Below, piece by piece: positions 39,303 to 52,070 of a stretch of DNA of 64,000 bases. Below the pieces are notes generated by a model. It saw only the letters and a list, made by a program, of their open reading frames with translations. It was not told where the DNA came from and made no database searches. Source of the DNA: Ciona savignyi (taxonomy: Eukaryota; Chordata; Ascidiacea; Phlebobranchia; Cionidae). The stretch is from assembly GCA_000149265.1 (NCBI GenBank), contig CH002783.1:278181-342180 (forward strand). Reading direction: 5' to 3'. The translations under genes and the position numbers were made by a program. Numbering within the stretch: position 1 is the first letter of the stretch; every line of letters starts with the position of its first letter.

Positions 39303-42300
39303 CCAATAAGCACAATTATATCAAGTTCATTTTTATGACATCTGAGAGGGTGTTTTACTGGCGGATCATGCTTGACGCAAAACTTTGATATCAGAGAAAC
39401 ATTTGTTTTTGTTATGATTTCACTGTAAGGAGTATTTTCCCGAAAGCACTGACTTTTAATGCGATGGCAGACAAATTAGTAGCCGAACAATATTTTAGCG
39501 TTTAATTTAAACGCAAACAGCTGATCTACCAAAGTACACAGACTATGCCGAATTTGAGTTGCTGCTGATACGTGGTGAATTTAAATTCTTTTTTTCATAA
39601 CATTCAAATTATATATACGTAGAAATATAAAATGAATGGATATTTGAGTAAAATTAGGACTTAATATTAAACATAAAAATGTGTGCCCATACAGGAAGAC
39701 AATTAGGAAAATGAATGGTCCATAAATTAGGCTGTAACCGGTATATTAGTCTGTAGAATATCCAGATTTGTACATGTACAGGATATTCCTCGAAAGCCCC
39801 AAAAATACCAAATTACTAAGGCTGAATCGTGGGCAACATTTCTTATTAACAGTATGTTGTATAATAATTTTGATAACAGTTTAACCAATGGCAAGATATA
39901 AGTTTCAGAAAGTTGATAAACGCATACCGCCTTACGCGGTACAAAAGTAACGCCGTAAATTGCAAGACCTATTGTTGTATGAACAAAAACAAAACCAGCT
40001 ATTGTGTGCTGGTAGTAAATAGTGTCGGATTTCCTTCTATTTAAATATAGTAGTATGGTTTCATCTTAGTGGATCCAGCGAAACACATACTATGGAATAG
40101 GATTTGTGATTAACCAGGCTGTTGTTTTTTTCACTCAATGCAAAGTATGTGTCTTGTTTCGGATTAACCCAGAGCAGGAAAGATGTGCAAACTTGCGCTT
40201 TTTACAAATGTATCTTTGACAGCCGGCATTTGTGCCAGATCAATTTATTTTTCTACGCAGATTAAATTGAAGTGCAGAAAATGCGTCTTGCACGCTATAT
40301 TTAGATAAGTCATCCTTAACCAAGCATGCCGGCCGCAATTCCGAAAAGGTACATTTTCCGTAAATAAATTACACATATTTTCACAAAATTCGTTTGCAAG
40401 TTTGCAGTAGATCTAGTTCAATTGCGAGTTTGCATCACGTTAAAGTCTTGATAACGCCTCAGAGTATCAAACGAGCTCTGAACGCCACCGGGTGTTTATT
40501 GTTTCAAGTCACACTTTATTTGCATTAGAATTTTCCGCGTGGCTTTGCTGCTAATACATAGCCGGCCTGTATGATGAATAAAGATACTAGACGGCGGTGT
40601 CGCTCCATTAAATCATTGCAGTTTTTCTCTGCAATTTTCCCTTGATTGACCAGCAAATTCTTAATCGAAAATTTCTGTTTGGTTTTATAGCGCATTTTAT
40701 GGTTGTAGTTTTTCGCACTGTCACGCCATTTCGTTGCAAATGCAAATTTAGCGTGAAATTATTAACTTTGATCCCGAATCCATGTTTTCCAAAATATAGC
40801 GGAAAAGAACACATGTTTAGTGCTGTAGATTGATTATCAGGTTGGTGTGATGTTGCAGTGATTTCTGTATTTGACCTCATTAATTTTGAATAACGAATTG
40901 GAATTAAATTTATTTATTGACATAAGCCGTCGATAGCGGACAGTGAAAAAAATCGATGGCGGACAGTAAAAAATATAATCCTTATAAATATTTGTTCAAA
41001 GGATTCACAAAATGAATTTAGCAACCAAATTACAGGTATGGTTTGTTTTCATAAAAAAATCAAAATGGCTGCGTGACCTATCCTTAATTTTTACGAAGTT
41101 CATAAGATATATCGGGTTGGCAACAAACGTGTTGCAAAATGACTTTTGGGTGTTCTTTAGTGTATGGTTGCTAGCAAAGAGAGCAGCTTACTTTCATATT
41201 ATGTGGTCATTTTATCTGTTTATGCGTACATTGCGCTATTTAAATCGACCTACATCTATTTTAAACGACAAAACTTGGACTACACGCTCAAACCAAGACG
41301 CTTTGGCATTTGATTATTTTTGCAGTAAATTTTGACCTGATGGAGCCGAAATAACATCAATTCTAAACTAGTTTATTTAGATTCCAAACACACGAATGCT
41401 GTTTTAGGTCTAATTGTAGGCTTTCGGGGTCAAACGTTCGTCCGCAAAGTATTGTCACCTGAGCGTAAAGTCGCGCCCATAGTTAAAATATGGTGTCGGG
41501 GTGAAAAAGTTGTAAAAACAGATCAATTGCAATGGATTATATCGAATACGAGTCTTGATTTCACCATGACCATTTTTAGATTTGATGCATCCAGCATGTG
41601 AAATATAGAGCCTAAGCATAGACTGCGTTGCACGAGATATCTTCTACACATTACCATAGGCTTTCGTGTACTTATCAAAGTACAGTGTCTTATTGAATAG
41701 TGCTGGATAATCATTTCACTGTTAAAATGAGCGCAGCAGAATTTTATTACAGGGACAAAGTGGATAGAGGTAATTATAAGCGACAGAACTTAGCATGATA
41801 CTGGTCATTGCCGCTGCGTGACAATACAGATTACAGCCGACAGGGAATAATAATAGCCAGATTTAGAAGCTGATCCACGTAAAGCTCATTTTGTTAAACA
41901 AAAAGCGTTTGTTATCGCCGTTGTTGGTTTATTAGTGAAGTCCCGTGAACCTGAATTTAAACGCTATGTCTTACCGTGCCAAAAGATAAAGTTTTTCCGA
42001 CAAGTTTTGTTTGTGTGCGGTCATAACGCAACGTGTTCATTCCGAAAATATCGAAATAAAAATAGAAACGACATTGCAAAGTGGGCGAGGAATTTCTCTT
42101 GGTAACTGCTGAGTTCAAGTTTTTGTCATTTTGCTTTTCTCAATGTGCAGGTACGCTATGCCAAAGGATTGGGAAAGTAGTGGTGTTTCTTGTGTCGAAT
42201 ACTACCATCGGACAGTAAACTTCGCGTGCAGCGACGGTAAAACTAAGATCATATCTAAGATTTAAGCTTACTATCGGTTATGCTAAATTGATTCGATATC

Positions 42301-45300
42301 CAAACAACGAACCACCGATTCTATAAGGGTGAAGAAAAAAGGAGAATGATTTACATAACACACTACAATATGCGATGCTTCAGTGCTCGAATGCATTATC
42401 AGGCTTCAGATTTATCTTTAGATAAATTTGTTGTGGGTACATTGGACATCAGTAAAGATGAGAGGCAATCGAAGAAACTAAACAGAGTATAAAGTTCATT
42501 GTAGATTGATGTATGAATCTGCAAAGAGATAAATGGTTAGCGCTGATTGACAGCTGACCGGCTAGGTTTATTTTGTATCCAAACTTCGGCACAACTTTGC
42601 TGAGCCGTTTTTCCGGGAAAGTAGAGTGATATCTATCATGATTCAAACTTCGCAGTACGTGTACGCCTAAGATAAAAATAGAGGGTAATCAGATCGAACT
42701 GTCAAAAATAATGCCTCCAAAATCTCTTATAGCTAATGCGGCATATTGCAATTAAATTGCATCCGAGCCTCGGGCAAACTGATTGCTATCAGCGGGCATT
42801 CCACGTTAGCAAAGCCGCGGATACTGGTTACGTAACTCGATGACCATGTAAAAAGAAAACGTTAAGCCATTCATATATGGCAAATCAACGTGGGAGGCTT
42901 TAAGATACATAATAGTCTTAAGTCCAATACTAGAGCGCACTGCCTTCTTGGTTGTTTTAATTAAGGAAAACAGCGTTACAAAGTCATATACAACACAATA
43001 TCTAAAACATCGAATGCATGTTTTTAGTAAATGCGCCGGGATATTTTATGGCCCAAGGTGATGCTGAGCGAGAGCATTTTATAACGCACATCGTTTGTGG
43101 TTACTAATTAAGCGAGTCCGAGCCTTTGTGACGTCAGACCGCTCGATTATGACGGAGAGTGCTTAATCCGGTCATGAACCGACCGCAGCCAATGGGCGAC
43201 GCAGGATACCGAGCAAAGAACATAGATATCGTAGATAAGCATATTGTTGGCAACGCCGGTGCTGGGGTGCCTCGCGTGAGAAGATATTATGATCTAAACA
43301 AGATTTTGAATGCCATTGGTAAAGTCATTGCGAATCGATCGGATTAAAAGAGACACCGGTCGCCAAGAAAAACGTCTGGAAAGTAGTCTTGAGTTAAAAC
43401 GGCTAAATTAGGCGATGGCGATCCTTACAATATTAAATAAACAAATGTGCAGCAATGTGTAACTTGCCCCGAGGGGGAGCGGAATGTATAACTGGACATT
43501 GCTGCAAAAAATCTAAATTTAAGGCCATTCGGTAAGCGGGTCCACGTGTTTTCGGAACGCTGAATCACGCCGGGCAGTTCCCACGTTCGTGGAAATGCCG
43601 TGAAATGAATCCATTCCTAGATCAAACGCCGCAAACTACGCAAAAGTAACCAAGTTATTTTGCAAAAATTTAATTTTATATGAATAATTGAAGTTTGTTT
43701 AAAACGTTGTTTTATAATTTTAGCCTATACAAAGTGCATGGAAATCATTGCTTATGTGTGCATCGCCTAAAAATGCCTAAGTTTAAAGTAGAACTCACTG
43801 CTCTTTTACATCATGAAAGATTTCAATTGAGAATGTTATTTTTAGTCAACGACTTTCTCCTAGGCGAGTTGTTTACAGATATGTGAGTCATGTGTGGCCG
43901 CTTGGTCGTAGTAAAACACAGTTGAAGCATTATGTTACAGACATTAACATTGACTGTACCCACGGCTGTATTTCCTTTTAAACTAAGTTCGTTGTTTCCA
44001 TGATCAGACCAAAGTTCTTACCTAAGTTTGGTCCAACAATTTTAGATTTAACACGTATAGAAGAAAGGCAGGAAACGCTTGGGGATGTCAAAATATACGA
44101 TTACATGATCAAATGGTCGCTTATCAGCAGCACGCTACTCCGTCCTGTGCATTTTACTTACATGACCGCTTAACAGTATGAAGCAATGTATGAGGGATAC
44201 AAACAAAAGTGTTCGTTTCGAGATGACGGATAGAAAAGTCTTATAATCACCTGATACCCACCCATATTTGGCGATATCGCCAGTATACCCAATCGACAGG
44301 AAGCCTGCTGGCAGTATTTAGTAGATTCTTATCATATAGTTAAGTGCGATATGACAGATTATATCAAAAGGAAAGATATATCCAGTTTAGGTGGTAAATA
44401 GGCCACCCTTACAAGAAATAAAATTGTTTAAACTTTCACCACCATCTGTCGGGTGTCGCAAAACACCTTGACACACACTGAGTGTTGACGTTTGACCATA
44501 AGAGACGACGTCATGGTAGGAGAACGCAACAGTGCCACTCTGCAGCAGACCTTAGAATGTCCGAGGGCAAGTAGAGAGAGACGGTAATTGTTATAGATCG
44601 GAGGTAAATAGAATGAGATTCGGAGAAGTTTTCTTAGTCTTATACTTTCACCTGGAAAGCACAATGCCAAGTTTTGAATAGTTGTTTTGTTCACTGAGGA
44701 CTTAAGATATATAAAATTTGTAAACCATAATTTGTAAATTTGAAAAATATATAATTTGTAAATTTGGACGACCCTACCTATGATTGGGAAATATTGTTAA
44801 TATAAGCAGTAACAGGTCGCACGACACGTATGCGCCGAACCAGTGTGACAGTCACTTGTCAGGAGTTGAGTGTTTTTACAATTGTCCTTGATGATGTTTC
44901 GCATTAGTAGCGCCGAAATGCTGCTTTGAAAACTGTCAACACCTATAGTCACACTAGTATAACACAGCTGCCGGAGCAATACACCAAATAGGAAACGATG
45001 TCGCAGATATATCATGAATAAGATCAGTTTTGCTTAGATTCGGGCGTAACAGGTAACGTTGGAATAATTAAGAAAATAGTTTCTTGTAGTACGCATGAGC
45101 AGACTAAAGACGTAGTAATCAATAACAGGACGCGATTGTCCCCAGTCCTTTAGTATTGGAATCAGGGATTGCTAACCTTCCGCGCCAGTGGTCTCTTGGT
45201 TTTATTAATGACTATTTATTTTGCAGATTAAAGGAGTATGGTTTAGTGATTGATCTTTACCACATTAACGGATATAATTTGATCAATCTTTTTTCAAGTC

Positions 45301-45310
45301 TACCATAAGA
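39303..45310. other. Intergenic DNA between GnRH receptors B and C
   Basis: About 6 kb between tandem paralogues. It includes open frames at 41012-41335 (plus, 107 codons, hydrophobic, no motifs) and 44694-44428 (minus), and a small candidate ORF at 43171-43347. I recognise no gene and see no pseudogene copy of the receptors here. Confidence 0.5.
43171..43347 (+). CDS. Small candidate ORF, unknown product
   Basis: A 58-codon frame from ATG to TAA, more GC-rich and codon-balanced than its flanks. A CRE octamer lies about 40 bases upstream at 43129. It contains a dibasic RVRR site followed by YYDLNKILNAIGK; a Gly-Lys after a short segment can mark an amidated peptide, but there is no signal peptide. 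GGTAAAG inside the ORF could be a splice donor, so this may instead be part of an exon. No homologue was recognised. Confidence 0.22.
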   Translation, partial: VMNRPQPMGDAGYRAKNIDIVDKHIVGNAGAGVPRVRRYYDLNKILNAIGKVIANRSD

Positions 45311-45317
45311 AGATCCA

Positions 45318-48300
45318 ATGTCCCAAGATACACATATCGTGGACAACGATTGGAGAACAACTGCAGCGACATTGCTTTTAAATGCATCGGATAGTGTGAC
45401 TACTGCTGTTCCATGTGAACCACATGACCTTATAATTCAAGTGAGTACGACGTTATTGATGTATAAATTACGGTGACGACAAGTTCCATTTTAGACCGTT
45501 GAACTTTCAAATTAAAATTCCAATACCAGCTACCTTGTACGATGTTGTTGATATACAAAACACGCTGTCATGAAGTCTTATTTTAGATTGTAACCAAAGC
45601 TGTCTACTTTAGATTATGGAGTATGGTTACGCTGAAGTGCATCCTTATGCCCTTATATCCATATCCAAAAATAGCCACCGGTTCTTTATGAAACAAGTTA
45701 CTCAAAATTAACCTTTGTTCTGCTGCCAACAGAAATGGTTTCAATTCGACACGCTACATTTGATAAGGGTTCTAATCACGTGGGTGCTGTTCTGTCTCAG
45801 CATGGCTGGAAATATATTTGTGTTGTGGTCACTGAGGACAAGTAGAAGCCGCCACTTCATAATGTTCCACTTGGCGCTGAGCAACTTGGTGTACACCGTA
45901 TTCGTTATGCCATCAGGTGAAATTGCTGAAACTTGTATTAAATCATAACTGAAGTTTTTACAAACACTTAACTCTTTAATCATTCAATACATTCTATTAT
46001 AAAGATTGTTTCCTTCAGACGCCATATGGAATACCACAATGGAATGGCTTGCTGGAGAAGTGACGTGCAGGTTATGTCAGATGATGAAACAGTTTGGAAT
46101 GTACGCGAGTTCGTTTATGGTTGCGGTAAGTAAAATATGGGAAAAAGTATCTAATTTTGTGATGTCTATAGTACGAAAAAGTTACTGTAGTTCTCAGAAC
46201 CTTAAGTGACAATTACGGTTTAAGATAAATAACGCAACTTTAATGTTCACTAATATTCCACCAAAATGGCGGAAAAAGTATCTCCAATTTATAACACTGG
46301 TTTGAGAGAAAAACGTAACCTAAATGAAAATTTTCAATATATACAAAACATGGGAAAATATGATTGCTATGCATTAACTCATCCTATCTTAAAACCATTA
46401 TCAAAAAGCTAAAGTATGTTTTAATGGACATTTTTTATTTAACTGTATATTTTTACATTATAGTTAATACATGCAAGGTCATGGACCTATATGCGGATAA
46501 TATCGCCAAGTATTTGATACAGAGGAAAAACACTTTTCGGCGGTAAAACAGGCACCTTAACCTTCTGTTTATGCGGTGAAGAAAGTATGCAGGTTATTTA
46601 AGAGGTTAAGGTGAAAAACAACACGGCTTTGGATCGCTTGCGTAACAAGAGAACGGTTTCAAGAAATTGTTCGCGTATTCAACCGTCACCAGTAGATTTT
46701 AGACATACTTATAGTCTATGAGCACTCGATTTATGTTTGCCTTAGCGTGACGTTTCATCAACCGGCCAGGTTTAACCATCGACATTTGCTCCCGCGAGAC
46801 CTTCGTACTTGATTATTTAAATTTCCATAGCAACAAACAACAAGCTTAAAGATCGCGTAAGTTCTCGGAAATTTGATAAATTCCGTGAATTACACATTAT
46901 TTTAAAATATGTAAACAGTAAACCAAATATCGGTTAAAAATAAGGTATTCTAGCAAGGAACTTTTTCACGGTAATTAGTGTTTTGTCGATTCCGGTAGGG
47001 CTTAATCTATATGCATTGTTAAATCACCTAATCCTCCAAAAAAAACAGTGACGGAATGTAGATATAAGACATTTAACAAGCGGATAAGTAAATGAAGTTA
47101 GGGATACAACTAACACGTATGATTAGGCCAGTTCGGAATATGTCGGATAAGTGAATGAGGTTAGAGACAAGATAAACACGTATGGTTAGGCCAGTTTGGA
47201 GTATGTCAAAAGTAAAATAAATAAAACAATGATTAATATATCCCAACCCCTTCGGCCAACATTATCCATGTTTTATTTCCTCGCACGTCCCACACTGAAA
47301 TATATATAATCACAAAAAAAAGATATAAATGCGAAACCTAAAACGTGGTCTCCAAACAAAGCAGAATGATGTTATCGTTGGAAGCAAAAGGAAATCAATA
47401 TTAACTTTTCGCTTGTATTTCCTTAGTAAGGAGAATATTATAAGTTTCAGGCATGATTGTTCACAGGTGTGACATTTATGCGATCCCTCAATATCGACCC
47501 TTGGTTTCCATTAAACTGCTTTCTGTATTTGACTTTGAGTTCTCATCTAACGTGCATATGACCTTTTAAATTATACCCAGATATGCGACGTATCAACAAT
47601 TTCGTTGCGGTTGTTTCTAAAATTAACTTTTCCGGGTCATTAGCCTCTAATCTACAAGCGAAATTGGTCATGGTGTATTACGCGCATATAATTACGGTAT
47701 AGTTCGACGACGAATAATGGGACAGTTAGTGACGTGGAATGTTATCGTTCTTTATAACAGCTTCGACGCTTTCTATGTCAACATTTTAAGGAGAATATAA
47801 TGCGAGTACCGTACCACAAATAACCATTTGTTTCGTCGAGGTAATTTTATCGGAAATGTTAGGCGCATCTGATAACTGACAAAATTTTATAAAGCCTTTC
47901 TCGGAATTTAGAAAATTACATCATGACTTCGTAGTATTGGCTTACATATTTTTTTTACAAAATTTAATTCCTTAAGTATTGACGCCAGTTGTGAAACTGA
48001 ATTATATAATAATGCTTACATAATTACACTCAGGTCAGTTTTTAAGCCCACTTTTACGGCTGATTTCTTACCTTTATTTTTCCTAGACATGTTTTGTTGC
48101 GCGGGCGAATCGAAATGTCGCCCAAGGGCTTCTTGAAAAGGGCCACTACGAGGTTATTGGTATTAGTTTTTGTCAACAGGTTTTTCTATTCACATTTTTA
48201 AAACCTTGGCTACACATTTGATTTAAGACCACAATTTGTGGTAATTATACTTGTAGTTTGAAGTGTCGCGGCTACAGAATGCGTTTTTTATTGACAAACC

Positions 48301-51264
48301 AACTGTTTTCAATGTTCTCACAAAAAACAGTAAGCCTAGATCATAATAAATGCATTCTAATAATATCAGCCTAATGCTGGTTAAGCAAGCATACCGTAAA
48401 TAAACTAGTTCATTGTACAACAAACAAGTATTTTAAAACAGAAAAACAAATATTTTAAAAGCCAAGTGGTAATCTGTGTCTTTAATTACCAAACCAAAAA
48501 GTTCATCCCAATTTATTTAATGACACAGTCGTTGACTATTGCAAAAACACATTCATGTATTAAAAAACATTGATTCCGCTCTTCCGGGGAGTACAATTTC
48601 TTACACTGATCCAATCAGCAAAGGCAATAAATCAATTTTAATTCGCTTTCACCTGCGACATACATGTGCGGAAAACAATGTTTTAATCTCATCATGTCGT
48701 GAAATGTCTTACCTGCACGATTGACCGGGACCGGTCTGATGTATTCGAAACTACATGGTCGCTTTTTGGTCATTGACCAAGCAAAGGTTTAGACAAAAAT
48801 AAGCAAACGTCTATGATGTAACTCTTTAACTGTAAGCCAGTCGTGAGTGTGAATCTCGGTATTCTTAACATCCGTAAAACATACATATATACACTAACAA
48901 CTAAAACTATGTTAAACAATATTAAAAACAAAACTCTTATTTGCAGGTAATTGGGATCGACAGAGTGACAGGAATTTTATCACCACTGCCATGTCACAGT
49001 CAACGCAAACGTGGTTATTACATGGTAGCAATCGCGTGGCTTTCCAGCCTTGCCTGCTGTCTTCCAGCAGTAAGTTAATGTACCACACATTATGGAAACT
49101 GTTAAAATTTGAACTCAAATTTGTATAAATAATAACCAGCTGTTAAACAACAAACCATACAATAAACCAGGCCATTTGTACGGGTTTAATGAGCAATAAA
49201 CGTCCAGAACACACCTGTAATCTCTAGTTTTATTTCAGGGCTTCATATTTTCTGTTGTAAACATCCCAACGTGTGAAGGTACTCCGATCTACCAGTGTGT
49301 CGATTTTATAGTTGTACCTGATGTGTCAATGCTCCGTCCATACTACTTTTTTACCATGTGTATGAGCTTCCTTCTACCACTGATTTGTACCCTTATATCC
49401 TACTCCCTCATCGTTTGTGAGATTTCGAACATGAAAGAAAGAGACAGAGGTGAGCGTCAGTAAAAGTAGTATTGCCAAATAAAATCCCACGAAACAAACA
49501 ACAATTATTAACTAAAAAAACGCATTACTTTCCCGCCATTTTTTATTGTTATGAAGCAATACTTTAAATAGAAATCGTTTAAAAATATTAAATTTAAAAG
49601 TTGAAAATGTATTTGAAATGTACTTATTTATGTGAATGAAATGTTTCCTAGTCTTGATGGGTCGACGGCATAGCGTCAACACGGCCTCCATACAAAAAGC
49701 CAAGAACCGAACGATTCTAATGAGAACATTGATAACTCTCACATTTCTCGTGTGCTGGGGACCATACTACGGAAAGGGGGTTTACGACTGGTTTATCAAC
49801 TATGAAGACCATGACCCACCGGTCGCGGTATGTAATACTTACATATTCGATATTAAATGAATGACTACGGATAGGCATATTAAAAAAAACAGGTCTATTA
49901 TACGGCTACTACATAAATATATGCTATCGCTGTGCTGAATCATGTAGTTAACAACAAGACAAGGCAATTTATGTTAGTTTAAAATAGTTCAAACGTGATT
50001 TGTGTTTCGCGCAAAAACAAAATATGTTTTTACAGACGAAAATAAGACATACCGTCCGATCTATACATTCGCTTTGTGACGCACATTAGTGTAGAGAAAT
50101 TCCGTGCGTCGAGGTTTATTCTTTATTTTTATATCAATGCCATGTTTGAAACGTATTTTAAATCCACGTTTTGTCAAAGACGAAATTGCGCTTTGTTTTT
50201 GGATTAATTGATTTTTATTTTTAAAATGGATAGTTTCTTGTTTCGATTTAATTTATTATTGCTATTTGATTATATGTTCCATAAACGACGCCGTAGAGCG
50301 TACTTTAACATAGTTTATTTATTTTTCGATAGTGACGACCCCTCACAATTACTGAAATATGTTATCATCATTCTATAATCCGTTTGCGGCGATCTATCGA
50401 AATCTTCTTCTTAGGATTATTCTAGTACGGTTTAAGCGATTTGGGACAGCCTATGATTATATCAGGCTACTTATTTACGAATTTTTGGCATCAGCGGTCT
50501 TTTCCAATGATAACCTGGTCACAAAAGAGATTCCTTTGTTTTACGCAAACATAGCCTCTAATTTAACCAGCTTGCCTGATATTTCGTCACCTTTGCATGT
50601 TCGAAGGATTTGCGGCTAAAGAATTGTCACGCGACGAAAAATGTACATGGATATTTCCTATATATTTCCCATGAGATCGGCATTTCCCTATATATGGAAT
50701 TGGGGCTACATGGCAGGTGACAGCAAAATTATCATGCTTATCTCATTTCGCAGTTGGACACAGCAATGTATGTTGTGATGTACCTGAACCCTGTTCTCCA
50801 TCCGATCGTCTTCGGTGTATTTATGAAGGAAATCAGGAGCAATTTTAAACGTAGACTGAATTGTGCACGGAAACAATTCCTGAAAGGAGGGTAAGCAGAT
50901 TTGGTTTCTAAAATAATAACGTAAGGCCTTATGAATTATTTATGGCAATAAAAGAAAACCACTTGGAAATAGCCCAATTAATCCTTTGCAGTACCATTGT
51001 CAGGGTATTTTAAGAGCAAAATATAAACGTACGCTATATATTTTCTTAAGACCGAGACGTATGAGTTCGACATCAAGAGGCTCTTTCAGCACTTATGCAA
51101 CTGGAGTCACTCATTTAAACGGCTCCTTAAACAGCACAGGAAATGGTCAAAGTGGAGTGAACAGCACCAGCGGGTCAACCAAAATGCAGATCCAATACTT
51201 CGGAGTAAGCCGCTTGGTGACACCTCAGCAGCAGGTTCTTCTTGGATCAGAATCCGTCCTCTAA
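45318..51264 (+). CDS. gnrhr: GnRH receptor C (rhodopsin-family GPCR)
   Basis: Eight exons: 45318-45440, 45733-45916, 46019-46125, 48947-49069, 49239-49449, 49652-49827, 50754-50890 and 51051-51264, with intron phases 0,1,0,0,1,0,2 and 424 residues. Family marks: TM1 AGNIFVLW, TM2 HLALSNL, AIWNTTMEWLAG, VTCRLCQ, IDRV, ECL2 CEGTPIYQC, TM5 ISYSLIVCEI, TM6 CWGPYYGKGVYDWF and TM7 LNPVLHPIVFG. The N terminus has an NAS glycosylation site, and the tail is Ser/Thr/Asn-rich. Exons 2, 3 and 7 are nearly identical in DNA to those of receptor B, whereas exons 1, 4 and 8 differ much more. The intron-7 donor GG|GTAAGC overlaps an in-frame TAA, so unspliced transcripts would encode a receptor without the tail. 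AATAAA follows the stop at 51399. Confidence 0.92.
47081..47208. repeat. Two-unit minisatellite (63-base period)
   Basis: Unit 1 starts CGGATAAGTAAATGAAG at 47081 and unit 2 starts CGGATAAGTGAATGAGG at 47144. Both contain AACACGTATG and TTAGGCCAGTT. It lies in intron 3 of GnRH receptor C. Confidence 0.8.
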
Positions 51265-51398
51265 ACAATCGCCGAGGTTTTGTGCCAATATAAATTTTGA
51301 TCTCGCTGGATCCCTTTTGCCAAGAAGTGTGCACCAAGTGAGGGTGTTGCGAAACGAAAACATTTTAAAAGTTCGTTCGTCTCTTACAGCTTTCTAAG

Positions 51399-51404
51399 AA
51401 TAAA
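51399..51404 (+). terminator. Polyadenylation signal of GnRH receptor C
   Basis: AATAAA 135 bases after the receptor C stop codon, in plausible 3' UTR. Confidence 0.5.
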
Positions 51405-51699
51405 AACACAACAATTTACTTGAGTTCCAAACGCAATTTGTATCAAACCATTCACAGTAAACCACATGCATTAGTCGGCCCTTTTTATCATCTATATTAC
51501 GTCGGCATTTTTTAAATAATTTTAAACGTTTTAAATGTTCTTACGTTAAAAAGATGTCGACCGCTTTTTTATATTTATTCGACCGGAAACAAGGTGCAAT
51601 TGTTCTTTATTCTCGTTTTGTTTTCATAATATCGTCGCCAATAGTGGTGCTGTGTTTATTCTGTATACACGGTACTTTTATCGCTTATCATTGTGTTCC

Positions 51700-51799
51700 N
51701 NNNNNNNNNNNNNNNNNNNNNNNNNNNNNNNNNNNNNNNNNNNNNNNNNNNNNNNNNNNNNNNNNNNNNNNNNNNNNNNNNNNNNNNNNNNNNNNNNNN
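51700..51799. other. Assembly gap (100 N)
   Basis: A run of exactly 100 Ns, a conventional placeholder for a gap of unknown size. Any frame read through it is meaningless. Confidence 0.99.
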
Positions 51800-52070
51800 T
51801 GAGCGGCTATTTGCCCGAATCGGTGTAGATTATTCCTTAAAAACATTTATGACGACCGAGTTTAAAAAACCCTTGTACCAACAAAAGCAAACAACAGTGT
51901 AAAATTTATCGACCAGCACACGATTCCCAAAAATAGACCTTTGGAAGCCAAAATAAACTGTAATCTGGTACTTTGTCGAGAAACGATATCACATCGATAC
52001 CGACCTAGCGTCTTGAATCGATATTAGGACTAAATGGATCTGGATTCTGGACCGATGCGGTAGATTGTTT

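Noticed and set aside
41012-41335. 107-codon plus frame as a membrane-protein gene
   Set aside because: Its hydrophobic content is expected from AT-rich DNA; no motifs, signal or splice context.
51554-51902. Open frames running through the N gap
   Set aside because: They exist only because Ns do not encode stops.
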